Of a stretch of DNA of 15,873 nt, positions 1 to 9,944 are shown piece by piece. A program made the position numbers and the translations under genes. Source of the DNA: an uncultured Collinsella sp. (GTDB taxonomy: Bacteria; Actinomycetota; Coriobacteriia; Coriobacteriales; Coriobacteriaceae); NCBI GenBank assembly GCA_900544465.1, contig UQVT01000023.1, forward strand, positions 1 through 15,873, in the 5' to 3' direction. Numbering within the stretch: the stretch's first letter is position 1; every line of letters begins with the position of its first letter. A model generated the notes under the pieces. It was given only the letters and a program-made list of their open reading frames with translations, ran no database searches and was not told the DNA's origin.

Positions 1-117
1 GGCAGCCCCTTCGGCCATCAGGGTGCAGCCCCGAGCATCCCGCAGACCGAGGACGAGGCCAAAGCCCTCATCCGCAGCGTCTTCGGTCAGTCCACCATCT
101 TCAAACCGGTGGAGTAG
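1..117 (+). CDS. dnaX: DNA polymerase III subunit gamma/tau, C-terminal end (partial)
   Basis: An open frame enters from the left edge and ends at TAG 115-117, giving 38 codons. The translated tail carries EDEAKALIRSVFG followed by a short acidic end, FKPVE. This resembles the extreme C-terminus of DnaX proteins, where an amphipathic helix precedes a short tail, but it is too short for recognition on its own. The identification rests mainly on context: dnaX is commonly followed by ybaB and recR, and both lie just downstream on the same strand. DnaX is the clamp-loader subunit that ties the replicative polymerase to the helicase. All catalytic and ATP-binding parts lie outside the window. Any other protein ending upstream of ybaB remains possible. 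Confidence 0.55.
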   Translation, partial: GSPFGHQGAAPSIPQTEDEAKALIRSVFGQSTIFKPVE

Positions 118-138
118 CTGCGCAGGCGGGTATGCTGC

Positions 139-612
139 TCAAGAAGAGATCTCTTTGCCCGGGCGCATCTGTATTTCGGACATGTGTAATGTGGTGCCGC
201 GTATATCGCATTCGAGCAGACAGGTGCGTGACGGTCGGCCTAGGATGCTGAGGTCGATACGATACGTCGCATGGCTGTCCGTGTATTCGGCTTGCTCGGC
301 GTTGACGGTTGCTCCGATTGTCAATAAAGAGCCTAGTTCGGCATCGACAATCTTGGAGTCCTTTATCTTGACCTTGAACTCTTGGTAGAGGGACGGGCTG
401 TTGTAGTAAATGGTTCGGGTTCCGTCGGTGCACTCATCGGTCGCTTCCCATTTGACGACGGGCTGGTCCGAGCTGGCTATCAGTAGTTCTGCTCCAAAGG
501 CTATAGCATGGGTGATGACAACCAGTAATGCCCAGCCGACAAAGAGATAGAGAACCACATATGCAACGGGGTGTTTTGAGCGGATGTTTTGGAGCGCGTC
601 GGGGGCATTCAT
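139..612 (-). CDS. Hypothetical single-pass membrane protein
   Basis: This gene encodes 157 residues and I do not recognise it. A short charged N-terminus (about 1-16) is followed by one hydrophobic helix (about 17-46, rich in V, L, A and I). A polar remainder of about 110 residues probably sits outside the cell. That part has several short alternating hydrophobic stretches and a pair of cysteines in RTCLLEC, which suggests a small beta-rich domain. The start at 612 is supported by a GGAGG ribosome binding site 7 bases upstream and a TATAAT box further up. It points toward dnaX with only 21 bp between the two stop codons, and away from ybaB. Its base composition is visibly more AT-rich than that of its neighbours, which suggests a later insertion. 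The function is unknown; that it is a real gene is fairly likely. Confidence 0.65.
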   Translation of the reverse strand: MNAPDALQNIRSKHPVAYVVLYLFVGWALLVVITHAIAFGAELLIASSDQPVVKWEATDECTDGTRTIYYNSPSLYQEFKVKIKDSKIVDAELGSLLTIGATVNAEQAEYTDSHATYRIDLSILGRPSRTCLLECDIRGTTLHMSEIQMRPGKEISS

Positions 613-953
613 GGGGGCACCTCCAAATTGCTGTCTGTGACAATCAAATTATACCTTGCCATCATGAGCGCCGCCTCGAGCAGCGGTTCGGCATTTTGTT
701 ATCTAGCTGGATGCAGAAAATGTCGGATTCCGGCTCTACAAGATTTAGCTTTCAATATTATACAGATGCGAATTATTCAACTTCGCATAATCTTTGGGTG
801 CGGCTTGCACTCCAGGACATGTATATCGACTGAGGTAGCGTGTCCGCCCCGCTCGCTGGCCTCGCGCCGTGGTACGATTTTTGAGTTTGAAAGTCCCGCC
901 GTGCTCCGGCTGCCCTTGCAGCTTGTCGCGCGGCCGCACGTAAAGGAGCCATC
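613..953. other. Divergent intergenic region upstream of ybaB, with an inverted repeat at 766-788
   Basis: This 341-base stretch separates the divergent hypothetical gene from ybaB and holds no convincing gene. It is AT-rich between about 700 and 800. A perfect 7-bp inverted repeat (ATGCGAA at 766-772, TTCGCAT at 782-788) overlaps a possible plus-strand -10 box, CATAAT, at 786-791. That arrangement could be an operator on a promoter for ybaB-recR. No -35 element fits well. A ribosome binding site, AAAGGAG, lies at 942-948, just before the ybaB start. Confidence 0.35.
648..653 (-). promoter_or_regulatory. Probable -10 box for the 139-612 gene
   Basis: On the minus strand this reads as a perfect TATAAT. 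It would start transcription about 29 bases before the ATG, leaving room for the GGAGG site. No good -35 hexamer is present 16-18 bases upstream, so the promoter is only partly supported. Confidence 0.4.
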
Positions 954-1274
954 ATGGCCGGTATGAACATGCAGCAGATGATGAAGCAGGCTCGCAAGAT
1001 GCAGGAGCAGCTTGCCGCCGCGCAGGAGAATCTCAAGTCCCAGACCGTCAACGCCTCTGCCGGCGGCGGCATGGTCAAGGTGACCGTTAACGGCGAGATG
1101 GAGCTCGTCAACCTCACCATCGATCCCGATGCCCTCGATCCCGAGGACGTCGATATGCTGCAGGATATGATCATGGCTGCCGTCAACGAGGCCGTCCGCG
1201 GCGTCAACGAGCTCGCCAACAAGCAGATGGGCGCCATCACCGGCGGCCTCAACATTCCGGGCATGCCGTTCTAA
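954..1274 (+). CDS. ybaB: YbaB/EbfC family nucleoid-associated protein
   Basis: The 106-residue product matches the YbaB/EbfC family in length and layout. A methionine- and glutamine-rich amphipathic N-terminal helix (MQQMMKQARKMQEQL, about 6-20) is followed by a glycine-rich turn (SAGGGMVKVTVNG, about 35-47). The family beta-strand and helix core follows (NLTIDPDAL, then EDVDMLQDMI and AAVNEA), then a Gly/Pro/Met tail. Family members form dimers that bind DNA without strong sequence preference, and the gene habitually sits between dnaX and recR. The start is supported by AAAGGAG 5 bases upstream. Only 13 bases separate its stop from recR, so the two are very probably co-transcribed. Confidence 0.95.
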   Translation: MAGMNMQQMMKQARKMQEQLAAAQENLKSQTVNASAGGGMVKVTVNGEMELVNLTIDPDALDPEDVDMLQDMIMAAVNEAVRGVNELANKQMGAITGGLNIPGMPF

Positions 1275-1287
1275 GACACGCATATAT

Positions 1288-1884
1288 ATGAGTGCGAATC
1301 ACAGCCTGCAAAAACTGCTCGATGAGCTGGGCCGCCTGCCGGGCATTGGTCCCAAGTCGGCCCAGCGCATCGCCTATTACCTGCTCGAGGCCGATGCCGA
1401 GGAGGCCCGCCGCCTGGCCGAGGCCATCCTGGAGGTCAAGCAGGAGGTCCACTTTTGCAGCCGTTGCTTTAACTACGCCACGGCCGACGAGTGCTCCATC
1501 TGCCAGGACCCGATGCGCGATACCACTCGTATTTGCGTGGTGGGCGAGCCGCGCGACGTCCAGGCGATCGAGCGCACGGGCAGCTACCACGGCCTGTACC
1601 ATGTGCTAGGCGGCGTGATCAGCCCCATGGACAAGATCGGTCCCGAGCAGCTGCACATTCGCGAGCTGCTGGCACGCTTGGGCCACGAGGACATCCATGA
1701 GGTCATCATCGCCACCAACCCCAACATCGAGGGCGAGACCACGGCGAGCTATCTGGCCCGTACCATCAAGCCGTTGGGCGTCGAGGTGTCGCGTCTGGCA
1801 AGCGGCCTTCCCGTGGGCGGCGACCTGGAGTATGCCGACGAGCTTACGCTTGGCCGCGCCATCGAGGCCCGTCGCGCGATTTAG
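1288..1884 (+). CDS. recR: Recombination protein RecR
   Basis: The 198-residue product is the usual RecR length. It shows a helix-hairpin-helix (LGRLPGIGPKSAQRIA, residues 14-29), a four-cysteine zinc finger (C57, C60, C69, C72), and a Toprim domain with the acidic stretch NIEGETTA and the C-terminal glycine-rich GLPVGGDLEYAD. RecR works with RecO, and with RecF where present, to load RecA onto single-stranded DNA in gap repair. The gene follows ybaB by 13 bases. No clear ribosome binding site precedes its ATG; the spacer reads GACACGCATATAT. Translation may therefore depend on coupling to ybaB. The family identification is secure. Confidence 0.97.
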   Translation: MSANHSLQKLLDELGRLPGIGPKSAQRIAYYLLEADAEEARRLAEAILEVKQEVHFCSRCFNYATADECSICQDPMRDTTRICVVGEPRDVQAIERTGSYHGLYHVLGGVISPMDKIGPEQLHIRELLARLGHEDIHEVIIATNPNIEGETTASYLARTIKPLGVEVSRLASGLPVGGDLEYADELTLGRAIEARRAI

Positions 1885-2036
1885 GTGGCGAGCCTGCTCC
1901 TGCCGTATGTTTTCCTCGCGACGCACGGGGTAGTCATAATTTCCCTGTGCGACTGTAAGTTTGTTGTGCAACAAAGATGCTTTGTATCCGCTTATCGCAT
2001 GGATGCTTCCACTCGCATCCTTAATTTGCTCATTCG

Positions 2037-2065
2037 TTGCGCAACCTTTTGGGTTCGCTTATACA
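2037..2065 (+). promoter_or_regulatory. Candidate promoter for the 2130-5818 operon
   Basis: TTGCGC at 2037-2042 and TATACA at 2060-2065 are separated by 17 bp, the ideal sigma-70 spacing. The hexamers match the consensus only moderately (3 of 6 and 4 of 6). Transcription would begin near 2072, between recR and the operon's first gene. Confidence 0.35.
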
Positions 2066-2089
2066 CTCAAATATGGATTCGAATGAATG

Positions 2090-2114
2090 CGCCGCTCCCG
2101 AGCGGCGTGTTTTT
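2090..2114 (+). terminator. Intrinsic terminator-like hairpin between recR and the kinase operon
   Basis: CGCCGCT at 2090-2096 pairs perfectly with AGCGGCG at 2101-2107 around a CCCG loop. TGTTTTTG follows, which is a classic rho-independent terminator shape. It lies about 205 bases after the recR stop and could end the recR transcript. It also lies downstream of the candidate promoter at 2037-2065 and only a few bases before the SD of the 2130 gene. It may therefore attenuate entry into the operon. Confidence 0.7.
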
Positions 2115-2129
2115 GTTGGAGGAGAACGC

Positions 2130-3035
2130 ATGCGGCCCGGTGGCACTCAGACAAAGCGCGGCGCCGCGGTGCGCATGCGATGCCGACTGGGCTTGGCTCC
2201 GCGGGCGTACGCACTGCTATCGTGCTCGTTGGTGCTGGTCATAGCTGGCGTTTCTGCCTATGGCATGACCGTGCCGTCCATGATACAGGCGCATGCCGCA
2301 CGCGAACCGCGCGTGGGGCATGAGGTCAAAAGTGATCTGGGCACCACGACTGGATATGCTTGGGCAAGTGTGGTCGGGCATATTGTGTTTGGCACCGACG
2401 ATGCGGACGGCGCCGAGGTCCCGGACAACGAAGTCACGCTTGCCAATGGCAAAACCATCGTGCTCACCAACACCAAGATCATCGATCGGTTGTCCAACAA
2501 TAGCGTGGCGGCAACGGTGAATAAGGTCGAGCAGCAGAAGGGGCAGGACGCCCAGCAGTCCGGAAAGCCCGGTAGCTCGGATACTTCTGGCTCCGGCTCG
2601 GATTCATCGAGTTCGGGCGGCGGCTCTGGGTCGGGTTCCTCTACCGGAGGGTCTGGAAACGGCGGCTCGACGGGCGGCAACACTGACAACGATACAAACT
2701 CCGGTGGCCTTTCCGCTGCTGAAGAAGAGAGCATTCACAGTTGGCTTGTGACCAAGTACAACATGCTCGGCGGCTATGTTTCTCGTGCCAATGACGTGGT
2801 CTCGACCTATAACTCTACGGGAGATCCCAGACCGTGCGACAGCCTGGCGAATGACATGTTTGCCATCCGTGCTGAGTTCGGTCGACAAAGGTTCTCGACC
2901 GAATCTAAGTGGTATCAGCAGTATGCCAATCTGTGGGGCTGTTACACCAACCTATGTCAATGGGTCGGCCATTACGGCGATGATGACGTCGCGCTCGGTA
3001 ACTTCAACAATAACGTGGCGGCGCTTGCCCTATGA
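2130..3035 (+). CDS. Membrane-anchored or secreted protein with Ser/Gly linker, first gene of a kinase/FHA operon
   Basis: This encodes 301 residues of no recognised family. A basic N-terminus (about 1-26) leads into a hydrophobic helix (about 27-48). AHA-A at 54-57 could be a signal-peptidase site, so the protein is either anchored or secreted. Residues about 57-145 form a small folded region. Residues about 147-193 are a low-complexity Ser/Gly/Asn/Asp linker. The last 107 residues are an aromatic-rich domain with three cysteines (C236, C271, C276). I chose the ATG at 2130 because GGAGGA precedes it at a suitable distance; the same frame is open further upstream, but that part overlaps the promoter and terminator. 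The stop overlaps the kinase start (ATGA at 3032-3035), so the two are translationally coupled. A role as extracellular sensor or as a kinase substrate is inference from context only. Confidence 0.8.
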   Translation: MRPGGTQTKRGAAVRMRCRLGLAPRAYALLSCSLVLVIAGVSAYGMTVPSMIQAHAAREPRVGHEVKSDLGTTTGYAWASVVGHIVFGTDDADGAEVPDNEVTLANGKTIVLTNTKIIDRLSNNSVAATVNKVEQQKGQDAQQSGKPGSSDTSGSGSDSSSSGGGSGSGSSTGGSGNGGSTGGNTDNDTNSGGLSAAEEESIHSWLVTKYNMLGGYVSRANDVVSTYNSTGDPRPCDSLANDMFAIRAEFGRQRFSTESKWYQQYANLWGCYTNLCQWVGHYGDDDVALGNFNNNVAALAL

Positions 3036-4876
3036 TGACCGATCTTGCATCCACCACACCACAATCGCTCGGTCGCGATCCCATGGTCGGCCTGCGCCTG
3101 GCGCGTGTCGACGGGTTTGAGCCGGCCATTGCGCTCGGTCAGGACGAACTGCCTGCCTATCTGCGTCGTTTTACGATGCTGTTTGCCGACGATGCCACCA
3201 TGCGCCGTGGCGGTATCGGCCGCGTGACGCGTGCCGTCAACGCCCAAGGCGAGGCCGTGGCACTCAAGCAGCTCATCTTGCCGACGCGCGATGAGTTCGA
3301 CGACGATGCCGCTCACGAGGCGCTGGTCGCCAAGTTCAAGGCGGCGTTTCGCGAGGAATACGAATGCCATCGCGCCCTTTCGGGCCTTAAGGGCTTTCCC
3401 CGCCTCTATGGCTGGGGCGAGGTCGACGGTGTGCCTGCAATTGTCATGGAATGGGTCGAGGGCGAGACGCTTGCCCGCTTGCGTTCGCGACTCGCCGTGG
3501 ACGATGCCGGACGCCTGTCGCCGCTTGTGGCGGCGCGTCTGGGTCGCGACCTGTTCGATCTGCTCTGCCGTATGAGCCTGGTGGGTGAGGGCTTTGTCCA
3601 TCGCGATATCTCGCCCGCTAATATTATGGTGCGCACGGCGCGTCTACCGCTTGACCGGCAGCTTGCCGAGGGCACCTTTGACCTGTGCCTGATCGACTTT
3701 GGCTCGTCGCTGGCGCTTGAGCCTGCGTCGGCCGTGGCCGGTACCGGCGGCAAGGCATCCTTTACCGAGCGCTATGCCACGCTGCGTCGCGCGACGGTTG
3801 CCTATGCCCCGCCCGAGATGCTCACCGACGATATTCCCGATCTGCGCGCTTTGCGTATGTCGCCGGCGATCGACGTCTATGCCGCGGCAAGCACGGTTTA
3901 CGAGCTCATTGCCGGCGTCGCGCCATACGAAGCCGCGCCGAGCACTTCGGGCACCTCGGGTTCGCGCAAAAAGACGCGCGACATCGCGAGCCCCTACCGT
4001 CTCAAGATGGACGCGCGGCCCGACTATCCCATTGGTGCCCATGCGCCCGGTTGTGATTTGACTCAGCTGCTTCGTCGTGAGCCCGATGTGGCGCTCGCCG
4101 CGGCCGAGCAGGCCCAGCAGCTAGGGCTTGAGCCGGATTCCGAAGAGCTACGCGATGCGCTGGCGTTTGTCGATGCCCAGCTGTTCGACGTGGTGATGGC
4201 CTGTCTGTCCAGCCATCAAAAAGATCGTCCCGAGCCGGCGGCGGTCGAGGCGGCGCTCTCAGCGTTTTGTGACCACTATGCGCAAAATGTCGGCCGTTCG
4301 CTCCGCGGCGAGCCGCTCACGCCGTGCCCCATGGATGCGTCTGGCCGCGCGGTTCGTCGCGCGCTGATGGTCGGCGCGACGGTCGTCTGTGGCGTGGTTT
4401 GGGCTGTGATCGTGGTTTCGGCCGCGCTGCTGGCGTCGGGCGCTCGCGTGACGGCGACTTTGGGATCGCTCGTGTGGTCTGGGTCGCTACCGGGTATTAT
4501 TGCCGCACTGGCGTTGGCGCTGCCAGGCATAGCCGGCGTTGCCGCGGGGGCGCTTGCGCGCGATCGGCGCTCGGGCTTCCTGCAGGGTGTGCTTGCGCTT
4601 TCTGCCTGCGAGGTTCCGGTGCTGGTTGTGGCTGCATGTAGCGTATTTTCCCAACGCGCCGTGATGGGCGGCCTTGTTGCCGCTCTGGTTGCAACCTATA
4701 CGCTTACGTGGTTTTTGCTTGCGATGGGCTTTGCCTTTGAACTTCCCGTTTCGGCACCGCGACGCACAAAAGCCCAGATGGCGACTCCGCTTGCCGGTGG
4801 AGCCGCAGCTGCCCGTACTTTTGGCGGACCTGTCGAAGTATCGTCCGATTCTATTTCTACGACTAAGGAGGCCTAG
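3032..4876 (+). CDS. Serine/threonine protein kinase-like protein with four C-terminal membrane helices
   Basis: The 614-residue product has an N-terminal eukaryotic-type kinase domain. It shows a glycine loop (RGGIGRV, 59-65), the ATP-anchoring lysine in VALKQL (K79), a catalytic loop HRDISPANIM (D192, N197), the metal-binding motif DFG (222-224), and APPEM in the activation segment. After the domain come four hydrophobic helices (about 444-468, 484-508, 517-538, 545-568) and a 42-residue polar tail with Ser/Thr near its end. Two details are unusual. The first glycine of the loop is replaced by Arg58, and the catalytic-loop lysine (HRDxK) is Ser194. The key Lys, Asp and Asn residues remain, so activity is plausible. 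No PASTA repeats are present, unlike PknB-type kinases. The start overlaps the upstream stop, and an FHA gene follows after 3 bases. The kinase fold is secure; substrate and signal are unknown. Confidence 0.9.
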   Translation: MMTDLASTTPQSLGRDPMVGLRLARVDGFEPAIALGQDELPAYLRRFTMLFADDATMRRGGIGRVTRAVNAQGEAVALKQLILPTRDEFDDDAAHEALVAKFKAAFREEYECHRALSGLKGFPRLYGWGEVDGVPAIVMEWVEGETLARLRSRLAVDDAGRLSPLVAARLGRDLFDLLCRMSLVGEGFVHRDISPANIMVRTARLPLDRQLAEGTFDLCLIDFGSSLALEPASAVAGTGGKASFTERYATLRRATVAYAPPEMLTDDIPDLRALRMSPAIDVYAAASTVYELIAGVAPYEAAPSTSGTSGSRKKTRDIASPYRLKMDARPDYPIGAHAPGCDLTQLLRREPDVALAAAEQAQQLGLEPDSEELRDALAFVDAQLFDVVMACLSSHQKDRPEPAAVEAALSAFCDHYAQNVGRSLRGEPLTPCPMDASGRAVRRALMVGATVVCGVVWAVIVVSAALLASGARVTATLGSLVWSGSLPGIIAALALALPGIAGVAAGALARDRRSGFLQGVLALSACEVPVLVVAACSVFSQRAVMGGLVAALVATYTLTWFLLAMGFAFELPVSAPRRTKAQMATPLAGGAAAARTFGGPVEVSSDSISTTKEA

Positions 4877-4879
4877 GTC

Positions 4880-5818
4880 ATGGCATCTCAAGTTGAGCTC
4901 ACCCCATGCGGGGCCATGTTTGACATCTTTAAGCGCGCGGCGCATCTGAGCCATATCGAGCTGTGCGGCTTGGTGCTTTCGTCCCGTCCGCTCGCCGACG
5001 GCCGCAGCCCGCAGAGCCGAGCCGCCGATCGCTCTTGGGTTTCCCGCTTTATCGTTCGCGCGCCGGTCGGCACGCTTCAGCATCGCTACTTTGCCGAATA
5101 CGGTACCTCGGCTGCGCGTATTATGTCGCAACTGGCCCTGCGCCAGCGCAATCCCATGGACTCCACGGCTGTGATCAATATGGTGTGCGGTCCTGCAGGT
5201 GAACCGATGGTACGCGCGCTCGAAGAGTGCCACCAGGACACGAATCTCTATCGCAACGCGCTCGATCGCCTGTCCCAGGCGGCGGAACTCATGCCCGCCG
5301 AGCGCGCCGAGGCCGTGCTGGTGCTGTTTGTCGCCGTCGGTTGTTCGGCGGATGTGCGGTCCTCGGTGAACTATGCCATCGACTACGCGCACGCGACCTG
5401 TGGCGGAGGCACATCCACGCCGCGTTCGCTTGGCATGTCGATGACCGCGGGCGAACGCGAACCCGCCCCGGCGCACCCCTTGGGCTTGCTGCGCGTACAA
5501 AACAGTTTTGTCGTGAGCGCCCCGCGCTGGATTCAGCCGAGTGAGCAGGGTGTTGAGATTGGCGCGCTGGCCACTGGCGAGGGCGATATTACCGACGTCG
5601 GCGACGATGTCTCGGCCCGCCATGCCCATATCTGGTGCGATGCTCAAAATATCTGGCACGTCGAGGACTTGTCGTCCACCAACGGAACCGTGGTGGTAAA
5701 CGGGGCCACGCGCGTCTGCATTCAGGTCGAACCCGGCCGTTCCGCCCAACTCAATCCCGGCGACGAGCTCAAGCTCGGCGAATCCACTACCTACGCCATT
5801 CTCTTCGGTGCCCTCTAG
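4880..5818 (+). CDS. FHA domain-containing protein
   Basis: This encodes 312 residues. The C-terminal 90 or so form an FHA domain: SARHAHIW (245-252), DLSSTNGTVVVNG (264-276) and the closing strand LNPGDELKLG. FHA domains bind phosphothreonine, commonly on partners or substrates of Ser/Thr kinases. The arginine of the usual IGR motif, which contacts the phosphate in characterised FHA domains, appears to be alanine here (VEIGALATGEGDITD). The other core residues, S245, R247, H248 and the SxN-type loop, are kept. The N-terminal 200 or so residues match no family I know; they contain helical, Ala/Glu-rich stretches and no membrane segment, so the protein is probably cytoplasmic. A strong AAGGAGG at 4865-4871 overlaps the end of the kinase gene, supporting the ATG at 4880 and co-transcription. 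It is likely the reader or adaptor of the kinase, by inference. Confidence 0.9.
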   Translation: MASQVELTPCGAMFDIFKRAAHLSHIELCGLVLSSRPLADGRSPQSRAADRSWVSRFIVRAPVGTLQHRYFAEYGTSAARIMSQLALRQRNPMDSTAVINMVCGPAGEPMVRALEECHQDTNLYRNALDRLSQAAELMPAERAEAVLVLFVAVGCSADVRSSVNYAIDYAHATCGGGTSTPRSLGMSMTAGEREPAPAHPLGLLRVQNSFVVSAPRWIQPSEQGVEIGALATGEGDITDVGDDVSARHAHIWCDAQNIWHVEDLSSTNGTVVVNGATRVCIQVEPGRSAQLNPGDELKLGESTTYAILFGAL

Positions 5819-5869
5819 CCGGCAGATAGGGACGTTCCTTTTCTGCCGGCACTTGGGGACACTCCTTGG
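5818..5869 (+). repeat. GGGGAC-motif hairpin repeat, REP-like, copy 1
   Basis: A perfect 9-bp inverted repeat (GCCGGCAGA at 5818-5826, TCTGCCGGC at 5842-5850) encloses a 15-base loop containing GGGACGTTCCTTT. A second unit, GGGGACACTCCTT, follows at 5855-5867. The left arm begins on the last base of the FHA stop codon. The same loop motif, GGGGACGTTCTT, recurs inside another hairpin at 11536-11566. Short structured intergenic repeats of this kind suggest a REP-like family dispersed in the genome. The hairpin might also act as a 3' mRNA stabiliser; its only U-run is in the loop, so it is not a standard terminator. Confidence 0.6.
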
Positions 5870-5929
5870 CGCACCAGAGCCGGTCGCCCAGGGATGGAGG
5901 GGCCATTTTGGCCCTTGGCAGTCACCCAA

Positions 5930-5943
5930 GGTAAACCTTTACC
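5930..5943. promoter_or_regulatory. Palindrome that could be an operator upstream of pyruvate:ferredoxin oxidoreductase
   Basis: GGTAAA at 5930-5935 and TTTACC at 5938-5943 form a perfect inverted repeat around CC. It lies about 40 bases before a possible -10 box (TACAAT, 5983-5988). A regulator-binding site is possible, but nothing in the sequence identifies the regulator. Confidence 0.25.
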
Positions 5944-5982
5944 GCCCGCCTATATTTGCCGAAATTACACTTGACGGCGGGG

Positions 5983-6269
5983 TACAATAAACCCGCATGC
6001 GGATTTCCGTTGCGGGCGCTTCCCATCGCCGGGGCGTGCCCGGGAGCATCCGGCATGCGGCCTTTGCGGCGCTCGGTCATGTGCAAGACGGGTAGCTGGG
6101 CTTGTGGAGCGCGTGCAGCCCTCCTCGCCTCGGCATGCCTTCTCTCCACGCCATGTACCTGCTGCTGAGCCTGCCTGCCAGATGATTGGAAGCAACAGCG
6201 AAAATTCCATCACGCCAACATCCCGGCGATCGCCGGGGCCTGTATACCTATATGAGAGGAGAGGGGTAT
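5983..6269 (+). promoter_or_regulatory. Structured leader of the pyruvate:ferredoxin oxidoreductase gene
   Basis: A TACAAT box at 5983-5988 may mark the promoter, leaving an untranslated leader of about 275 bases with no supported gene. It contains several inverted repeats: CCCGCA/TGCGGG (5992-5997, 6011-6016), with CGGA/TCCG inside; GCGTGCC/GGCATGC (6034-6040, 6052-6058, one wobble pair); GTGGAG/CTCCAC (6104-6109, 6144-6149), enclosing GCGTGC/GCATGC; and a perfect 16-bp palindrome at 6222-6237 centred on GATC. I do not recognise it as a known riboswitch; the TPP-riboswitch core is not apparent. No good -35 hexamer is correctly spaced, so the promoter assignment is weak. Confidence 0.4.

Positions 6270-6270
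<1 letters not shown>
6243..6270 (+). promoter_or_regulatory. Hairpin presenting the ribosome binding site of the pyruvate:ferredoxin oxidoreductase gene
   Basis: TATACC at 6243-6248 can pair with GGTATA at 6265-6270, whose last A is the first base of the ATG. The purine-rich site GAGAGGAGAGG sits in the loop. This would place the SD in an exposed or switchable position and could tune translation. It also supports 6270 as the start rather than the in-frame ATG at 6252, which has no SD. Confidence 0.4.
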
Positions 6271-9809
<3,539 letters not shown>

Positions 9810-9819
9810 GTCTCCCACC

Positions 9820-9944
9820 GCAGGATCTGAGGGCTAACCTTCGCGGACGTCCTCGGACATGAAAGAACCCCCGCTGCGCACTACGTGCGGCGGGGGTTCT
9901 TTCGTCCTGCGGAGTGTCCGCGAAGGTTAGCCCTCAGATCCTGC
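9820..9944. repeat. Perfect 29-bp inverted repeat flanking the terminator
   Basis: The 29 bases at 9820-9848 are the exact reverse complement of 9916-9944. Between them lies the terminator at 9861-9903. The left arm begins 10 bases after the pyruvate:ferredoxin oxidoreductase stop. A 10-base direct repeat, ACGTCCTCGG, also occurs at 9847-9856 and 9952-9961, overlapping the left arm and lying just outside the right one. The whole could fold into one very long hairpin or cruciform. It is not needed for termination. Confidence 0.9.
9861..9903. terminator. Strong bidirectional-type intrinsic terminator after nifJ
   Basis: GAAAGAACCCCCGC at 9861-9874 pairs perfectly with 9890-9903 (14 bp). An inner CGCAC/GTGCG stem around a TAC loop extends it. 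A-rich and T-rich ends (AAAGAA, TTCTTT) make it able to end transcripts from either side. It lies 52 bases after the stop at 9809. Confidence 0.9.

Noticed and set aside
144..155. 12-bp perfect palindrome AAGAGATCTCTT near the end of the 139-612 gene
   Set aside because: It lies within the coding sequence near the stop and has no U-run or partner. Chance is sufficient to explain it.
4487..5929. A 480-codon minus-strand open frame across the kinase and FHA genes
   Set aside because: It spans two plus-strand genes with clear kinase and FHA motifs, and its own translation shows no family features.
5971..5988. TTGACG followed by TACAAT as a full promoter for nifJ
   Set aside because: The two hexamers are only 6 bp apart, far short of the 16-18 bp needed. 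Only the TACAAT box could be used, with a poor -35.
5991..6269. TPP riboswitch in the nifJ leader
   Set aside because: The conserved CUGAGA and ACCUGAUCUGG-type core elements were looked for and not found.
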